64,000 bases of DNA. Source: Zygnema cylindricum (Eukaryota > Streptophyta > Zygnematophyceae > Zygnematales > Zygnemataceae). The stretch lies in the NCBI GenBank assembly GCA_037447655.1, contig JBBHKE010000491.1, forward strand, positions 156,694-220,693. The letters run 5' to 3'. The position numbers and the translations under genes are program-made. The stretch's first letter is position 1. Each line of letters begins with the position of its first letter. The notes under the pieces are model-generated. The model was not told the origin of the DNA. It searched no databases and saw nothing but the letters and a program-made list of their open reading frames with translations. Shown piece after piece: positions 1 through 10,889 of the stretch.

Positions 1-254
1 CGTGTGAAAAGATTCTCGCAATTTTCCCCCGTCTTTATTACTTGGGAAATGGAAACCGAATCTTTGTGCGCGTCCCCGTGTTAACGCCACTCGCTTAATT
101 ATCGCCCAAATTAGCGTAATTGACACTAAATAACAAATACATATACTGACGTAGATAAAAAATAAAACTATAAATTATATTTTATGTTCGAGGATCGAAA
201 TCTAGGAGTGCCAAATTATAGTGCTGTTAATAATAACATCGATCACGGTGTAAC
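1..254. other. Gene-free edge with a MITE terminus
   Basis: No coding region is visible. The end of the stretch (about 237-250) carries a terminus like the right ends of the TA-flanked MITEs further on (CGATCACGGTG followed by TA). Words such as ATTAGCG near 111 resemble the interior of those MITEs. The left end was not found, so this is either a truncated copy or chance similarity. Confidence 0.3.
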
Positions 255-323
255 TTAGGGTGACGTTCCAAATTCAGACGAAGAGTGGGGTAGTTTACAG
301 AAATCGGTGCCTATCCGTACCAG

Positions 324-1957
324 TAGTGTTGGGTATCGGGTAAATTCATATCGCGATAATTTCAATATTTGATTTATTGAATATCGATCGAGAAAAATCC
401 TCGATATATCGTACCAGGATCAACATAAATTGTGTCGATATATATATCGCGATATATAGTATCTTATTATTATTATTTTTTTTAATTTTTACATAATATG
501 TTATTTTAGCGAAAAAGACAAATTGTCTGATACGCCTCGTACGACGTGATTTTCGTTCCGTGACTTAAAGGTAGACGACGCAAAATGTAACCGACAAAAA
601 GTACTAATTTTGTAATTCATATAATTACTTAGGGTATGTCTCCATATACTTGTAACTTTGCAAACTTACTCTGTATTTTAGCGCGGATCTGTCGGACCCG
701 GTTTTCAAGTGTCCCTATGCGTAAGAACGAAATCGTTACTTACGTTTGTGACTATTGTATACGTCGACAATACCTGTGACGGTCGTCAATGTCTACAATC
801 TGTGTTGTCGCACGTTATTTTTTGGAACTGCTTGTGACATCGCATGTCTTACTGTGACATTGTAGACGTATTGCATTCCAACATGTGCAGTTTCACGATC
901 GAAGAAGATGTGCTTTGCCTTCGCGTCTCTTGTCCGGTCGACGTGAAATGGCATCGGAATTTCGAGACCCCTGCAAACAAAAAAAACACGTACTGAACGA
1001 AAACGGACAAAACCAAACAAATTTTGTACTTTTCTTCGTCGTATTGAACGCAAACGTACAAAACATAGCGAATTCTGTACTTTTCTTTGTCCTTGGAAAT
1101 CGTATGATTTTTTTCAAAATTACGGCACGTGCGAATATATATTCCTATTTGTTTATTGAAAATACCTTGTTTTAAAACACATCGCGCATGTGTTTTAAAC
1201 ATAAGTTTGAAAATGACGTGTCGTGAAAGTGGGTCGAAAAACACAAGACGACAATTTTTCGTACACCATAAGCTCGAGGATGACGCAAATTGTACTTTAC
1301 AAATTTGCGATTCCTTCGTACGATTGCAACTTAGGCAGTACGACGCTAAGTTTTACAAGAAAGCGATAGAAAAAAACCCTTACTTATGCACATGGGGACA
1401 TACCCTTATTTGGGGTGTGGTTACACCAGGAGGTCTCTGTAATAGTACGGACAACAAAATTGCTGTGTTACATAGGCCTTGATTACATCGCGTATTGTCT
1501 GTGAACAAGTTTTTACATACGTGTTTTGATTTGAGTGGCTCCTTGTAATTTGACGATCAAGTCTCTAAAATCGTCAAAGATTTGAAAACCGACCATTTTC
1601 GTATGGGAATCCGTACTTGCGTATTACGTACGTGTACTTCACAAGTGTACCGCGTCAATGTACCTCAGGGATCTCCTTCACTTTGTGACTTTCAGGAAAA
1701 AACCGTAGTTATTTTCTGCAAAGATTTTACGGTCACCTTGTCCGAAGGCACGTTACTTTGGAGACCTGTGATTTTTTTATTTTTAATGCTTCGATATGTT
1801 GGCGATACGATATATTGGCGATACGATATATTGGAGATACGCTGGCGATCCATAGCGATATTTTGTATCGATATACCGAAGCGATATATCGATTATCGGA
1901 TACTTGAAATTCGATATATACTTAATATCGGCAAAAGGTCCTCGATACCCAACACTA
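324..1957. mobile_element. hAT-like non-coding element, copy B1, with nested insertion
   Basis: The terminal inverted repeats are TAGTGTTGGGTATCG at the left and its complement at the right. The flanking 8-mers CGTACCAG (316-323) and CGTACCAA (1958-1965) match at seven of eight positions. An 8-bp duplication with TAG-type termini fits the hAT superfamily. Subterminal DNA on both sides is packed with variants of CGATATATCG, probable transposase-binding repeats. A second copy in the opposite orientation lies at 21978-22806 and aligns along its whole length except for a 774-bp insertion here (632-1405). No transposase is encoded. Confidence 0.8.
632..1405. mobile_element. TTA-type MITE, copy C1, nested in the hAT-like element
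   Basis: The left end GGGTATGTCTCCAT and the right end ATGGGGACATACCC are inverted repeats. TTA lies on both sides (629-631, 1406-1408). The uninterrupted site is seen in the other hAT-like copy near 22515, which confirms both ends. A 12-bp-arm palindrome sits at 1171-1199. Related copies are found at 26394-27834 and from 63237 to the window edge. No transposase is present. Confidence 0.8.
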
Positions 1958-2101
1958 CGTACCAAGCCGTAACGCTTATTTTGTTTTTATGCGCGAACAA
2001 CATTACAGAGAATTTTGCCAGTATTCTCCAGAGGTCTGGGAGGTAACAATGACCGTTGGATTTACATTCGCGAAGCATTCGCTTCGAAAGCTTCTGTAAA
2101 T

Positions 2102-2130
2102 GGTGATGTACCTCGTCGAGGTACATCACC
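2102..2130. repeat. Central palindrome of element A1
   Basis: Two 14-nt arms (GGTGATGTACCTCG and its complement) are separated by one base. The same foldback occurs at the centre of the two other A copies with spacers of two and three bases, so it is a conserved part of the family and not a chance hairpin. Confidence 0.85.
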
Positions 2131-2649
2131 ACTTACAGAAAAATTTGAGCCGCGACACGCTGGATAATGTACATACGTGTCAAGGCGAAACCTACGGAAG
2201 TCGAAAAATTTCGCACATGATTCATCCATTCAAAAATCCTAACCGAAATCACAAAAGTAATATCGTAACGAGAATTCGTCACGCTATTTTTGTTAGCGCC
2301 CATTCATCACACTATTTGTGGCTGCGCTCATTCGTCACGCGAAAAAACAGAAAGTTAAAAAACCCTCAAAAATTGAGCTGGTACCTGACAAGGCGTCTGC
2401 AAAGAGTACAAAAATTTTGTACGATGACCTGGTCCACACGTACATGGTACGCAAATGAAGATTTCAAGTTGAAGTTGGTCGGTGAGAAAAATATTTGACG
2501 ATTTTCAATATACGATCGTATTTTACGCGGTACCATTCAGTTTTGAGAACGTGGATTACAGACCTGCGAGATAAAACATCGTTCAAAATGTAGCATCTTG
2601 TAATGTTCGCCGTACGATTAAATAATTTCTTGATGGAACGCCATCCTTA

Positions 2650-3160
2650 GGGTGTGTCCCCATGTGTTCAAGTAAGGGTTTTTCTCCGTCGTTTTCACAG
2701 AAAATGGGACTTGCAACGAGAAAATATTATGGCATACAAAAAATGGGCAAAATCACAAGTACATTTTGCGTCATCTTGGAACATGAAATGTACGGCAATT
2801 TGGCGTTGTTATCATCGCTACCCACTTCCACCTCATATTCACACTTGCATTGGAATCAAATCGCGACCTGATTTTTATCAAAATGCTACCATATTGACGA
2901 ATAGAAAACCGGGATTGCATGCGTCAAACGTTTTCAAAAATTTGAGCGATGGAGAGTACATTCAATTTTTTCCCAAGCTCGTTGCGCGCATGTACGTACG
3001 GAAATGACGAGCATGTACGGAAAAAATCGTTGGGGTCTTGGACCTCCACTTTCATTCATGGGTCCTTTGCAAAATTTTACGGTGTCCTCGTCTCTCCCAC
3101 TCTTTTTCACTCGACCGCTCCTCTTTCTCTCTCATTTACACGAGATGTGTAACAGGATCT
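2650..3160. mobile_element. C-family element fragment abutting A1
   Basis: This begins immediately after the right-hand TTA of element A1 with GGGTGTGTCCCCATGTG, which matches the terminus of copy C1, so the two elements share one TTA. The segment around 2985-3150 closely resembles 62655-62800, including a pyrimidine-rich end. The right terminus was not identified and the end coordinate is approximate. Open frames here are chance. Confidence 0.45.
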
Positions 3161-3402
3161 CCTACCTCTCAGAAAATCCCATTACTACAAACAATTCCAA
3201 CCACACATTCCACACATTGGAAAACACACATGCACATTTGACAACACTCACATAAGGATAAACTTTAAATTAGAAGAAGCTTCTGTCCACATAACATTAG
3301 CTTAGTCTCTTGCCCTCGTGGCTCAACCCTTCTTTTTTTTAAAGTATTTTCCACTACTCTCCACTCTTAATAATTTTATCTCTTAACTACTGAAACACTA
3401 TT

Positions 3403-3670
3403 TAGTTAGTAAGAGATTTCAATGCAAAATGCCCTTTCTCCAATTTGGTATTAATCGCTCAGGACCAAGATCAACCGGAATTTCCACAAACTTTTCCAAA
3501 GGAAAAGATGTCTACTCTCCTCTTACACTTCACTATTTATCCATCATCGCCCTAGACTCGCCAGGCCAGAGTCAACGCTCCGTTTTAACAGGCTTTTAAT
3601 TGGGCCAATCATTGATCAGCAAAGACTCAGACTGACCAATGCAAAAACGTGCGAAATCTCTTACTAACTA
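3403..3670. repeat. MITE-like unit with 18-bp inverted repeats
   Basis: TAGTTAGTAAGAGATTTC at 3403-3420 is repeated as its perfect complement at 3653-3670, bounding 268 bp of non-coding DNA. No clear target duplication was found and no second copy was noticed in the window. It may be a MITE of another family or an old inverted duplication. Confidence 0.45.
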
Positions 3671-3736
3671 CTTAGCGCTTTACTAACCAATCAAACGCTA
3701 CGTTTCACTACGTAACATTTACGTGCAAAATTGCTT

Positions 3737-3859
3737 ATGGAAATTCTGAAACTGGCAAGGAGTAGTTTAATAACTTCGCCTGGAATTGATGGACCTTCCT
3801 TTCACGAGTCATTCTCTCAAACCTTTTCTCAGGATGATGACGATGATGAAGACGATTGA
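3737..3859 (+). CDS. Possible small ORF or terminal exon with acidic tail
   Basis: This is a 40-codon open frame from ATG to TGA. Its translation has an amphipathic start, a Ser/Pro/Gly stretch and a C-terminus of ten residues of which all but two or three are Asp or Glu. Such acidic tails are common at real C-termini, so it may be the last exon of an unrecognised plus-strand gene. The segment before the acid run also resembles an intron end (CTTTTCTCAG), which would make only the acidic tail coding. No family was recognised. Confidence 0.2.
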   Translation: MEILKLARSSLITSPGIDGPSFHESFSQTFSQDDDDDEDD

Positions 3860-5536
3860 TGTCACATGTAAATGCAAAGTAGAAGTGTTCTGCTTTGTCA
3901 TGTAACTGACTAGACACTTTGCTCATCTGCAGAATAGGGAGGACCAAATGTCAACACATGTTTTTGCGTTTTTATTGCAGTGATTACAGTGATATTTTTT
4001 TTTAGAGTGGTGATAACTCGAGGCATCTTAGAGCCGATTAATATACAATAAGGAACAGGAGCAGCAGAAGGGAATTCTCATGTAAGAACCCATCAGATCC
4101 AGTGTGAACGAAAATTGTTCAATAGCTGCCTCCATATTGCAGTAGTTTAGATTAATTTTTCCTTAATGATAATCTCTAGACATATTTCAGCTGCAGTGTA
4201 TAAAAACTTAATGTTGGATGTCGTCAGCTGTAACCGGGCTTACTGTATGATATATAGAAGCACATCACATCAATTGTGATTTTTGTGTTTCATTGAATGG
4301 AACAAAAGGACTTATGGTTAGGGGATTGAGGCAGGGCTCTATTTGTAGCTGGACTTGTTTGGATTTTGGTAGACTCTCCTTTTTAGTTTACAGCTTTGAA
4401 CAAATTTGGCATCGCGTATCTCAACTAAATCCCATTTAAGATGCTGGTATATTGTATTCATGTAGATCTGCCCCTTGTGTCATCACTTATGTACCATGTG
4501 TGTTACGACTCGTGCAATGAGGGGGGATGATACGTTTCGGCTTTCCGACATTATGGTAGTACTTCTGTTTATTAACTCTGTAGAATCTCTTTTCGAGGGA
4601 GCTGTCTGGAATATGTGTTGGAGAATTGGTCGTGGCGAGGCTATGACCAATCTCAATGAAATGAGTGAGTGGGTGTTTTAGAAATTGCTCTTTTGTAGTG
4701 GAGTTGAATTATGAGTTTTAATGTACCAAGGAAGTGTATGTTTGTTGTATAACTGGTAAATTAGCTTGAAGGAGGTTCTTAGCGTATAGGTTCTTAGGGT
4801 CAATATGATTCTTATCCCACCAACACTCTCCTTCTTATTGTTGAGTACGCCAATGAGGCTTTCCTTTGAGGATTTTGGCTTTCCATTAAGGTTTCTCTCC
4901 TGAATTGAGTCCCACATGACAACCTTTTGTTGAATGTTATAGTTCCATTGATCACAGATCACTATCTTATAAGTTGTGGGACACATAGTTTTGGTCACAT
5001 ACTACACCTAGTGCTGCTATTAAGAGTTAGTGCATTGTCAGCATTTATGCGAAATTAGTATCAACATCAGTATCTAGAGAAAAGAATAGACTACCAGCTC
5101 AACGTTATTAACAATGTTTCAAGATTTTGAATTGGATAAAAAGCGCGAGTTCGAATCTTTGTTATTGTCAGTGTGTTTAGACACTTCGATCATCTTTTCT
5201 TTGTGCACATTTATCAAATCGTAAGGATCTTACCTTCTGATTGCCTGTCTCCAAGCAAATATTGGACACAAGCACGCGAATGAAAGTAAAGTCCTGAAAA
5301 AAACATTGACTTTAATAACCATGAAAAAGTGTAATTAAAATAGGCAAACTTCAGCCTTCCTAATCCAAGAAACCAGCCTGAAGGCAGTCAAACACATGCG
5401 ACAAGGAGGAACAGAACACATTTATGCTTCTTCAATTCTTACTTATGTGAGTACAAATGGATGCAGGATAAATTAAAAAGCACGATGGTAAACCATCTGA
5501 GTCCGAGGGTACAAAAGGGGTGCTCTGCTGCACAAC
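3860..5536. other. Unassigned single-copy-looking DNA
   Basis: No convincing reading frame, repeat or RNA gene was seen. Unlike its surroundings, the stretch has no MITE termini and no similarity to other parts of the window, so it may be untranslated or intronic sequence of an unrecognised gene. Short frames at 4475-4681 (plus) and 4678-4998 (minus) show no recognisable domain. Confidence 0.3.
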
Positions 5537-5538
5537 TA

Positions 5539-6077
5539 CACCGCGCATCGTTAATAGTGTCAAGGTCACTAATTTGGGTTCTTAAAATTTTGATTTTTTT
5601 CCAAAAATAGTATACGTGATTTTATTTTTTCCTTGACGTTAATTGAGATTCCGTACAAATTAGCATACAGAATGAAAGTACATTAATTTGTAAATAGTGT
5701 GGTGTACGGTTGATGTCAGACCGTACATAAATGTACCTTTTTAGTTGAAAATTTTACAAAAAATGAATTAAATCGGACGCGTTCGCATAGGAACGTGCGC
5801 TAAAAAAACGGGATTGGTCTGACATGTAAATAAGTCTGACATGTACGGATATTTATATTTCACTACGGTGTACGATTTATTATATTTTGTACGGATACAT
5901 ATAATAATGTATATAATCATACAGAAAATTTTCCATTTTTGCTGTTCCAAATTAGCGTTAACACTGAAATTAGAATAAACCTTTTTTATTTTAATTTTCA
6001 AATTCTTAATTAGCGTCAATGACGGTATATTTACTTACACACTATTTAAACTTTGACACTAATAACGATGCGCGGTG
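5539..6077. mobile_element. TA-flanked MITE, copy J1
   Basis: The left end CACCGCGCATCGTTAATAG is mirrored at the right end. TA lies on each side (5537-5538 and 6078-6079). The 539-bp interior is AT-rich and non-coding. The termini belong to the same series as the G, F, H and I MITEs in this window, which differ in length and interior. Confidence 0.75.
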
Positions 6078-6994
6078 TACTGGACAGAAGTCACAAGTAT
6101 ATCTGTGTCACTTAGAGTCACAGTGTAGTAAGTCCACCTTTTCTTCACCGCACAATTATTTGGCAAACTTTACATTCCACCAACCTTTATTCTATCACAC
6201 AAATCTTCGTTTACCTCCTTACCGGTCAATCGAAGAGAATGCTTCTTACGAAACATTCGTCCCCTTCGACAACATTCTATTTTTTATTTTTGTACGTTGG
6301 ATATTTTCCGACTTTTCCCCTTTTATAATATTTATCATCGGCTCTCTCTTTTTCATCCTACCTCAACATTCTGATAACTTTTTTTCTTTTCGTTTAAGGC
6401 TCTTTTCTCCCTCTGAATCCCTTCCCAATTTCTTTCTCCTCCACCATTATTCTCCCCTTTCCACAACTAAATTGAGAGGGAGTGTTGGAGTACACTTTTG
6501 GTTGTGTAATTAATGAAATGTACGATTTTATTTGTACCTTCGTTTTGTATTTTATTTACGATATGGTATTGTTGTTTCGCGTTATCGGTTCATAGAAATT
6601 CATTTTCGTGTACGGATACTCTTAGTATTATCCATTCACACCTTGCAATATTTATAAATATTTGTCTCGTAGCGAACCGAACGGGTTCTTTCGTCGTTTC
6701 ATCTGTTCTCACAATTACACGGGCTTATAAACAATTCTGTACGACGTATATATTCACCGTACTCATCGTCGATTAGTTGATTCTTTCCGTTATTGATTCC
6801 ATATTTGGAATATTAATTTTAGTCCCAATTCTGCCGTCCATCCACTCTGCCATTGGCCGTCTTTATACCTTTTTGGACTTTTGCGGCGTCGATTCTTTTG
6901 TGGACGTTGTGAACCACAAATGCCGTTACTTTCAAATCGCGAAACAGAGCCGTACAAAATGCAATCCCGCAAAACATTTTGGCTACGTGTACAA
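6078..6994. other. Gene-free AT- and pyrimidine-rich stretch
   Basis: The plus-strand frames at 6019-6513, 6513-6776 and 6777-7004 are open because the DNA is T-rich. They begin inside or just after MITE J1, encode low-complexity Phe/Leu/Ser-rich peptides and show no domain. No gene is supported. Confidence 0.4.
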
Positions 6995-6996
6995 TA

Positions 6997-7195
6997 CACG
7001 TTGAATCGTTATTAGCGTATAGAAAATATTAGTGTAAAGAAAAAATTAGCGTCATTCATTCTAATTTAGTGCCAGAAGACGTGGCAGATTATGATCCACG
7101 TACTGAAATAGTGTAACTTATTATATTTAAGGTATCAATGTCAAAGTTTTGGGGTGCTGATATAGCGTACATAAGGCTAATAACGATTCACGGTG
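6997..7195. mobile_element. TA-flanked 199-bp MITE, copy G1
   Basis: The ends CACGTTGAATCGTTATTAGCG (left, first 20 bases diagnostic) and its near-complement at the right are flanked by TA at 6995-6996 and 7196-7197. Two other copies, 19508-19706 and 20754-20952, have exactly the same length of 199 bp and a clearly homologous interior. Confidence 0.8.
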
Positions 7196-7197
7196 TA

Positions 7198-8313
7198 GTG
7201 ACGAAGGGAGAACACTGCAAACTTTGTACAGACAAACCAACAACCTTCAAACTTGTGACGTGGACACCCTAAATTGCAACATGGACACGCATTAAAAGAA
7301 ATCTTTGGTATAATAATTGACACTATGAGAACACTCATTGCGTAATGATGAAGACGTCCACGTAAGCCCGTCAGAAAATCAGATACGTACGGCTGGCCAC
7401 CAGCTGCCTCTCTGACAACTCCGCGAATGCCACCGCTACAGGTGGGAGTTACAAGTTTTCTGGCATAGTTCGCCACGTTGCATCACAATGATACACGACG
7501 TACGCAGTGTACGATAACGCGAATAATTCCAGCTCTATTTGACGACATGAACGTCACGCAGGCTGAACGATCAAATCAGGTGGTAGATATGCCCGTAGGT
7601 TTTTGTCCGGAAAACCTACGGGTTCAACTGCTGCTGATTGTATATTCCAAATTTTTAATTTTTTCTTACGGTACAGAAAAGGTGTACCTCCGACGGAGAA
7701 GTGAGGCTGATTATTGCATGCGGTACGATTTTGTACAGCTTCGTACTTTTATAGCGCATATAAAACCTACATGTTAATACGCTCGTACAAATCTTATACT
7801 TCGTCCGCTCGTACAAATCTTACATCCAGATTCTACGCTTGAAGATTTTTTGGCGATTTTTAGCATCTGATCATCACAAGTTTACGTGGTACCAACAAAA
7901 ACAAAACACGCACGCAAGGGGTACACAGCAAATTGCTATTAGTGTTAATAACACTATACCGACGCCCCTAAATTACGACCTTTAGACCTAAGATATAATA
8001 AATAATTATATTTTTTACTTTACTATAAATAGGTACGGATTAATGTCAATGTTTCTACGTCATAATGTCTTTATTATTCAAATATGTTGATGTACGAAAT
8101 GTGTCAATCCGTACTATAACTGCTGGTTATTTTGCACAAACGTATTGATAAATCGTGAGATACGGCCTCGACACTGGAAAGCGCACTTTTGATTTTATTC
8201 TTAAGAAAAACAACAGGAGAAAATCGCGCGATCTGAGAACCTGTTCAAACGCCGAATATAAGAACAGGCTACACTATGGGGATGTGTATCCAAATTAGTG
8301 TTGTATGTATATA
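7198..8313. other. Gene-free intergenic stretch
   Basis: No gene was recognised. A single MITE-like terminus (TACACAGCAAATTGCTATTAG) stands near 7925 without a partner that could be found. Open frames at 7177-7476 (minus) and 7478-7777 (plus) lack any recognised domain. Confidence 0.3.
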
Positions 8314-8316
8314 TTA

Positions 8317-9044
8317 GGGTGAAGTTCCATTAGGACATTCTGTAATTGTACGGCCAACATTACAGAATGCTACAATTTGAACGAAGTTCCATTGCACAGA
8401 GTCTGTAATCCACGTGTTAGTAAAAGGGTGGTGCCACGTAACTATAGATTTGATATTGCAAATCGTCAATAATTTTCACACCGATCAAAAATCTTCATTT
8501 GCGTACCATGTACTTGCGCACCAGGTCATCGTACAACACAACTTTTGTACTCTTTGCAGACGCCTTGTCGGATACCACCGCATTTTTGTAGGGTTCTTGT
8601 TTTTACGCGTGACGAATGAGCGCTGCCAGAAATAGTGTGACGAATGGGCGCTTACAAAAATAGCGTGACAAAAGTGCGTTACGAGATTTTGTTTGTATTT
8701 TCTGTTAGATTTTTGAATGCGTATATCGTGTGCAAAATTTTTTGATTTCCGTTGGTTGAATTATTGACACGTATGCTCATTATCCAGCGTGTCGCGGCTC
8801 AATTTTTTATGTAATTGGTGATGTACCTCGTGAGGTACATCACCAATTACACAAAATTTCGAAGCGAATGCTTCGCGAAAAAGCATCCAACGACCATTGT
8901 TAACTCCCAAACTTTTGGAGAATATTGGCAAGATTCTATATAATGTTGTTTTTCGCATAGAAACAAAATAAGAGGTACGTCGTAGTACGGAGAGGTCCGA
9001 ATTTCTGTAAACAACCTCACTTTTCGTCTAATGGAACTTCACCC
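8317..9044. mobile_element. PIF/Harbinger-like non-coding element, copy A2
   Basis: An uninterrupted 728-bp copy of the A family. The termini are GGGTGAAGTTCCATTAG and its complement, flanked by TTA at 8314-8316 and 9045-9047. The interior aligns with A1 and A3, including the central palindrome. No transposase frame is present. Confidence 0.85.
8811..8850. repeat. Central palindrome of element A2
   Basis: Perfect 19-nt arms begin with GTAATTGGTGATGTACCTC and are separated by two bases. Compared with copy A3, the outer part of the arm has changed on both sides together (GTAATT with AATTAC, against GTAAAT with ATTTAC), so pairing has been kept. Confidence 0.9.
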
Positions 9045-9352
9045 TTATCGTCAAAGTTTCGCTGGCGGTGGCCTTGAACCTTAAATAGCGTTGATAACCC
9101 TTTTGTTACTTTACACTAATACAAATTCACGTTGTAGTTTAGTGTGCCTGATGGAAAATTGGTACAGTAGACCTCTCCGTACGATTTCTGGCAAGGCCTG
9201 ATGGAATAACGGCCTAACTTACAAACTTACAAAGGAAACTGAAACAGTTAGGTCACTTTTAACCGTAGATCAAATAATTCGATGGAACCCCTTGGAGTTA
9301 CATTTTTTGTAAACAATTTTATCAACCGTTGTCCGAAAAATTATGTTCTGTA

Positions 9353-9564
9353 CACCGTGAATCGCTATTAGTGTTAATGTTTTTTTCGCCACTTAAAACA
9401 TCTTTTCTCCTTACACACTTGTCGGATTGTTGAGCTGACGGTTGTAAGATTCTCAGCTTCCAATTGGCGGTCTCAAATTGAAAATCGGACAATTGTGTAC
9501 GGGAAAAAGCTGTTTAAACTTTAAAGTGGCGGAAAAATATTAACGCTAATAGCGATACACGGTG
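9353..9564. mobile_element. TA-flanked MITE, copy H1
   Basis: The ends CACCGTGAATCGCTATTAG and its near-complement at the right are flanked by TA (9351-9352, 9565-9566). A second copy lies at 24082-24298. Both contain an inner inverted pair made of CGCCACTTAAAACATC and a mirrored GTTTAAA...GTGGCG segment. Confidence 0.8.
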
Positions 9565-9566
9565 TA

Positions 9567-10889
9567 CTTTCCACCTGTGTTGGCGGCGACGTCTCCACGA
9601 CCGTTGTCACTTATCAAGTTATCATAGCGGGGTTCAGCGGCCGTCTACAACCGACCCAAAAGTTTTGACGGGTAGCTGGACACGTACAATTTTTGTACAT
9701 GTTTTTTTAGGATATCCACCTAGACGAATCTAGGGCAGTCCGTACAGAAGTTCGCATCGAACGACTCCCCTTGACGACCAAACGTCGAACCGGAAAGTGC
9801 GCTGACGGAGCGTAACCGAGCCTGGAGATACAATATTAAGCGGATAAGCTCTCGCCTATTATCGCACGGAGTCGGTGGGTTCAGTTTGTGTTTCTCGGCT
9901 TTACGTGTCACAGAGTACGTGTCGAGCTTTCGTTTTGACTCGTTGATTTTGCTCTTTTGTGTCACATAAGCGTACCTTTGCAAAAGACTGAAAATAATAT
10001 ATAATACGCATTAAAAGCAGGCTGTTATAGTATGAACTTCTAATGCACAACCGGTGCTAAATTCAACCTTTGCATGCAATGCCGAACTCGTATATAAAAT
10101 CAAGAAAAAGCATATAGGATTCATATATATATATATATATATATACACAAATAGTTATTCATAAAACATTATAGTTTTATCAGACCCAAATTTTGTAAAG
10201 ACAAGGCCAGCAATAAGAAGTTACATTTATCATTAATCAATAAAATGAAAAAAAAATCTTCATCAATAAAGTTGCATCACAATCAAAGAAAAACGTGTCC
10301 TCCATATGTAATCAATATTTTTGCTGACTAAACAATGAACAAGGAGTTGTTAATCTCTTACACTAAAACCTAGTTAACTGCTAATAAGGTAAGCTTATTC
10401 GATTTCAGCAAATCATAATTCTACCTCATAAAGAAAATTTCGAAGTTTTCCAATCTAAACTAATATATGGGCTGCTGCAGCAAAAACACCCAGTGGGTTT
10501 TAAATCTGGGAATAAATTCAAAAAGTAATACTGATCATCATCCTAGATTATTTAGACAAAATTATTCCTCCCATCAAAAACAGTTTCCATGCTGTAATCT
10601 TTTTAAGAGATTTTTCTATACTAATTTCAATATACTTCAAACATTTTCCTGCGAATTTCCAATGTGGTGCATTGACTGGAAATGTCAATATGCACAATAT
10701 CAGAAAACAATAAAACAATTTATAAAAATTAAATTTGTAATTCGTAAACCGCCTCATTAATAAGATCAGTCAAAAAGATAAACCCACCTGGAAATTACAA
10801 GCAATTTTATGTGCACATTAACCATACCCTTCTCTTTCAGGAAAAGGAAATCATCAGAATTTCTCAACTCTTTTCTTTCCTTTCAAACA
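9567..10889. other. Intergenic DNA downstream of the GT77-like gene
   Basis: No secure gene. A minus-strand frame at 9720-9983 (87 codons, basic, Arg/Ser-rich) has no recognised domain. A (TA)n microsatellite lies at about 10123-10145. The part nearest the glycosyltransferase stop should contain its 3' untranslated region: TGTAA, the usual polyadenylation word of green algae, occurs on the minus strand at 10795-10799, about 90 nt past the stop. That function is a guess. Confidence 0.3.

Larger units (their letters stand above)
258..2646. mobile_element. PIF/Harbinger-like non-coding element, copy A1, interrupted
   Basis: The left end GGGTGACGTTCCA and the right end TGATGGAACGCCATCC are inverted relatives of each other. 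TTA stands on both sides (255-257 and 2647-2649). Two full copies of the family occur at 8317-9044 and 23328-24065, with similar termini and the same central foldback. A1 is about 730 bp without its insertion: the hAT-like element at 324-1957 splits its left arm, and the two halves join when aligned with copy A3. A 3-bp TWA duplication is typical of PIF/Harbinger. No transposase frame is present, so the copy would be non-autonomous. The superfamily call rests on target duplication and termini only. Confidence 0.75.

Noticed and set aside
6019-7004. Three consecutive plus-strand ORFs with hydrophobic stretches
   Set aside because: They start inside a MITE and follow T-rich composition; no domain, no splice pattern.
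10123-10145. (TA)n tract as an origin or regulatory site
   Set aside because: An ordinary dinucleotide microsatellite with no associated motif.
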